A DNA stretch of 15,589 nt from an uncultured Clostridia bacterium (GTDB taxonomy: Bacteria; Bacillota; Clostridia; Oscillospirales; CAG-272): NCBI GenBank assembly GCA_937884385.1, contig CALGCW010000243.1, forward strand, positions 1 through 15,589. Direction: 5' to 3'. Under the pieces are notes generated by a model. The model was not told where the DNA came from. It did no database searches and was given only the letters and a program-made list of their open reading frames with translations. The first letter of the stretch is position 1; every line of letters starts with the position of its first letter. Below are positions 13,342 through 15,589 of the stretch, piece by piece. The translations under genes and the position numbers were made by a program.

Positions 13342-14121
13342 TTACTGTACCTTTTGAAGGTGATATACCATTTCTCTTACGAGTGCGCGGGGAGCGAAGC
13401 GGTTTGCAAAGACGATTATCTTATTCATAAATCCGCAGACGCATACTGCCTTGCCGCGCTTCATATTTTTATAACCGAACTGTGCTACCACGTCGGGATT
13501 CCAGACCTTAAGGTTCTTAAAGAGTCCACTTTCGCCAAGGTCTGCCGCCGCGTCAAAGTTTGTTCTGATGGGTCCGGGGCAGAGAGCAGTCACCTTGACA
13601 CCCGTGCCCTTGAGCTCACGGTGGAGTGCCTGTGAGAAGGAGAGAACGAATGCCTTCGTTGCATAGTAGACGCTCATAAGAGGTCCGGGCTGGAAGGCTG
13701 CGATGGAGTCGACGTTGAGAATATTGCCGCCGCCGTTTTTGATCATATCGGGGATATAGAGGTGGCAAAGGTGCATAAGCGCTGTGCAGTTAAGGTCGAC
13801 CATTCTGAGCTGCTTATTGATGTCGCTCTTATGAAATTCACCGAAGTCGCCAAAGCCTGCATTATTTACAATGACGTCTACCTTGATGCCTGCATTCCTT
13901 GTCGCGTCGTAAACCTCCTGCGCGCCCTCGGGCTTGCAGAGATCCTTTGCAACTACGGTTGCTTTTACGTTGTATTCTTTTTCGATTTGCTTCTTTATTT
14001 CCTCAAGACGTTCTGCATTTCTTGCGACCAAAACGAGGTCATAGCCATCGCGTGCAAAGATGTTTACGAATGAAAGTCCAAGTCCGCCCGAAGCGCCTGT
14101 GATAAGTGCTGTTTTTTTCAT
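13342..14121 (-). CDS. Short-chain dehydrogenase/reductase (SDR), substrate unknown
   Basis: A 259-aa classical SDR, an NAD(P)-dependent oxidoreductase. The cofactor motif is GASGGLG (9-15), and NNAG is at 86-89. The catalytic set is complete: N111, S139, Y152 and K156 (YYATK). The start follows AAAGGAG. The C-terminal part with FMNKIIVFANRFAPRALVREM is like the DltE/YqjQ-type oxidoreductases of Bacillota, which are often annotated only generally. It is the last gene in an operon with two CHR-type transporters, 12 bases after the second. That may be chance transcriptional linkage; I see no evidence of a shared pathway. Confidence 0.9.
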   Translation of the reverse strand: MKKTALITGASGGLGLSFVNIFARDGYDLVLVARNAERLEEIKKQIEKEYNVKATVVAKDLCKPEGAQEVYDATRNAGIKVDVIVNNAGFGDFGEFHKSDINKQLRMVDLNCTALMHLCHLYIPDMIKNGGGNILNVDSIAAFQPGPLMSVYYATKAFVLSFSQALHRELKGTGVKVTALCPGPIRTNFDAAADLGESGLFKNLKVWNPDVVAQFGYKNMKRGKAVCVCGFMNKIIVFANRFAPRALVREMVYHLQKVQ

Positions 14122-14133
14122 ATTTTTCTCCTT

Positions 14134-14712
14134 TTAGATTGGAAGTGAATAAAGTATCATACCGAGACCGGCAGATATTAGTATCATAAGAATGGGGGAT
14201 GGCTTTTTACCCTTGATCTTCTTTAAGACCGTTGCTATTGCCACTACGAGTGCAAAGATGATGATGCCCTTGATGTCGACGTTGGGGGTGAAGTCGCCGC
14301 TGCCGATGCCGAGAAGCACGGAGAGGAAAAGGGTTATTGCCGTTCCGCTGATAAGGGAGACCACCGTGGGGCGCACGCCCTCAAGAAATGCCTTTACACC
14401 GTTGTATTTGAGGAAGTTTTTGAGAAGTGCGGAGATGATCAAAATGATGATAAAGGATGGAAGCACAACGCCGAGCGTTGAGAAAGCCGAGCCGAGCACG
14501 CCTGCCTGCTCAGAGCCGACGAAGGTTGCCATATTTATTGCAATGGGGCCCGGGGTGGACTCGGATACTGCTATCATATTGAGCAGCTCCTCCTCGGTGA
14601 GCCAGCCGTGTGCGAGGACCTCCTCTCGAACGAAGGGGATCATTGCGTAACCGCCGCCAAAGGTGAGCGCACCTATTTTGAAGAAGGTCAAGAAAAGCTC
14701 AAGAAGGATCAT
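14134..14712 (-). CDS. Half-size CHR-family transporter (chromate transporter family), second copy
   Basis: A 192-aa membrane protein with one CHR domain. The N-terminal FFKIGALTFGGGYAMIPF and the later ESTPGPIAINMATFVG are the family signatures, and several hydrophobic helices follow. Short CHR proteins normally occur as a pair of adjacent genes, as here, and presumably work as a heterodimer. Some members export chromate in exchange for sulfate, but many anaerobe members have not been tested. Its start overlaps the end of the first copy by four bases (ATGA), which suggests coupled translation. Confidence 0.92.
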   Translation of the reverse strand: MILLELFLTFFKIGALTFGGGYAMIPFVREEVLAHGWLTEEELLNMIAVSESTPGPIAINMATFVGSEQAGVLGSAFSTLGVVLPSFIIILIISALLKNFLKYNGVKAFLEGVRPTVVSLISGTAITLFLSVLLGIGSGDFTPNVDIKGIIIFALVVAIATVLKKIKGKKPSPILMILISAGLGMILYSLPI

Positions 14713-15284
14713 TTTTCTTCCTCCCTTCTGCGATTTGCATAGAAGGCTATGATGCCTATCGCGCCCGAGATAAGGATATAGATGATGGATGAAAACTTAA
14801 CTGCGAAAAGTGAAAAGCCTATCATACAGGCAAGAACGCAGGACATAATAGCTATGTTGAGGGGCTTTTTCTCCATCTGCTTGAAGAGCTTGATGCCCAC
14901 CGAACCGATAAGGTATACTACGCAAGCCTGAATTCCTTTGAATGCATTCGCGACGAGTGTGAAGGCGAGAAACTTGTCAAGGAAAAGGGAAATGACGTAA
15001 ATGATAATAAAAGAGGGCAGTACGACGCCGAGTGTTGCGAGAGCCGAGCCGAGTACACCTGCGGTTTTGTATCCGATGAAGGTCGCTGAATTTATTGCGA
15101 TGGGTCCCGGGGTGGATTCTGCTATCGCTACCATATCCATAAATTCTTCTTTGCTCAGCCAGCCTCTCTTTTCAACGAATTCATTTTCAAGAAGCGAGAG
15201 CATTGCATAGCCGCCCCCAAAGGTGAATGCACCTATCTTGAAAAAGCTCAGAAATAGGGTTAATATAAGCTTTGATTTTTTCAT
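14709..15284 (-). CDS. Half-size CHR-family transporter (chromate transporter family), first copy
   Basis: A 191-aa membrane protein, paralogous to the downstream copy. It has FFKIGAFTFGGGYAMLSL, then ESTPGPIAINSATFIGYKTA, then hydrophobic helices ending in a basic, Arg-rich tail (NRRREEEK). The two copies differ enough that they are an old pair rather than a recent duplication. It is the first gene of the operon and is preceded by GGAG and a promoter at 15315-15343. The substrate cannot be told from sequence; chromate, sulfate and other oxyanions are all possible for the family. Confidence 0.92.
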   Translation of the reverse strand: MKKSKLILTLFLSFFKIGAFTFGGGYAMLSLLENEFVEKRGWLSKEEFMDMVAIAESTPGPIAINSATFIGYKTAGVLGSALATLGVVLPSFIIIYVISLFLDKFLAFTLVANAFKGIQACVVYLIGSVGIKLFKQMEKKPLNIAIMSCVLACMIGFSLFAVKFSSIIYILISGAIGIIAFYANRRREEEK

Positions 15285-15314
15285 ATTGTCTCCGTATAAT
15301 TATATTTTCGGCTT

Positions 15315-15343
15315 ATTATAACACAAATTATCAAAAAAGTAAA
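15315..15343 (-). promoter_or_regulatory. Promoter of the CHR transporter-SDR operon
   Basis: On the minus strand TTTACT (15338-15343) and TATAAT (15315-15320) are separated by 17 bases. The -10 box is perfect; the -35 box matches in four of six positions. Transcription would start about 25 bases before the first ATG. Confidence 0.6.
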
Positions 15344-15353
15344 TACTAACTTA

Positions 15354-15458
15354 TTGTTTTACAATAACTCAAACAGTCAAATAATTATTTTGATTCGTGA
15401 TTTGATAGAGGATTACGAGAAAAAGCACGGTGAAATCAAAACAGGTAAGAGAAAATAG
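15354..15458 (+). pseudogene. Possible gene remnant: short C-terminal-looking open frame
   Basis: One frame is open to a TAG at 15458 and reads, near its end, IRDLIEDYEKKHGEIKTGKR. It looks like the charged helical end of a real protein (for example of a small antitoxin or regulator), while the bases before it are AT-rich with no ATG and no ribosome binding site. The TTG at 15354 is only a formal start. It could be the leftover tail of a lost gene or chance. I have no homologue to name. Confidence 0.25.
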
Positions 15459-15497
15459 GTTTTTGAAAATATTTTTGAAAAAAATCGATAAATATTA

Positions 15498-15526
15498 TTG
15501 ACAAACTGAAAAAGGTGTGATATAAT
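15498..15526 (+). promoter_or_regulatory. Consensus promoter of tRNA-Gln
   Basis: TTGACA (15498-15503), a 17-base spacer and TATAAT (15521-15526). It lies 17 bases before the tRNA 5' end. The bases before the -10 box (GTGTGA) resemble those of the tRNA-Cys promoter (TTGTGA). Confidence 0.87.
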
Positions 15527-15543
15527 GGCAAAGTCGAAAATAT

Positions 15544-15589
15544 TGGGGTGTCGCCAAGCGGTAAGGCATCAGACTCTGACTCTGACATT
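15544..15589 (+). tRNA. tRNA-Gln (anticodon CTG), 3' part cut off by the window edge
   Basis: It starts with TGGGGTG, then a D arm (CGCC region, loop AAGCGGTAA, GGC), then an anticodon stem TCAGA/TCTGA around loop CTCTGAC with anticodon CTG. This is tRNA-Gln for CAG codons. The variable and T arms and the 3' acceptor strand are beyond the window. Confidence 0.92.

Overview
The window looks like chromosomal DNA of an anaerobic, Clostridia-like member of the Bacillota (Firmicutes). It has the rpsF-ssb-rpsR and DUF177-rpmF ribosomal gene pairs, strong AGGAGG-type ribosome binding sites, near-perfect TTGACA-17-TATAAT promoters, many short lipoproteins with Gram-positive lipoboxes, a BspA-type leucine-rich repeat protein, and a sugar ABC transporter with no ATPase of its own. 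The genus cannot be decided from the sequence alone. Both ends lie inside tRNA genes: tRNA-Cys on the left (minus strand) and tRNA-Gln on the right (plus strand).

Layout from left to right. (1) tRNA-Cys, then two short plus-strand genes with their own promoters and terminators: a 64-aa two-helix membrane protein and a bacterial PH-domain protein. (2) The minus-strand operon rpsF-ssb-rpsR, with a structured leader upstream. (3) A plus-strand two-domain lipoprotein whose leader can fold as a terminator or as an alternative structure. (4) A minus-strand block with a carbohydrate-type ABC transporter (two permeases and a binding protein), followed by a lipoprotein with two OB-like domains that has its own promoter. 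(5) A plus-strand run with a 766-aa BspA-like LRR lipoprotein, a DUF3737 beta-helix protein, DUF177 (YceD), rpmF, and a membrane-anchored trigger-factor-like prolyl isomerase. (6) A minus-strand operon of two half-size CHR-family transporters and a short-chain dehydrogenase, then the tRNA-Gln.

At three convergent gene ends one hairpin with A and T tracts on its two sides can stop transcription from both directions. Most genes are ordinary housekeeping or envelope functions, and I see no phage, transposon, CRISPR array or defence island. The points most worth checking are the switch-like leader at 2354-2435, the solute-binding protein carrying both a lipobox and a C-terminal membrane helix, the exported trigger-factor-like isomerase, the OB-fold lipoprotein beside the transporter, and the rpmF promoter built into the end of the DUF177 gene.
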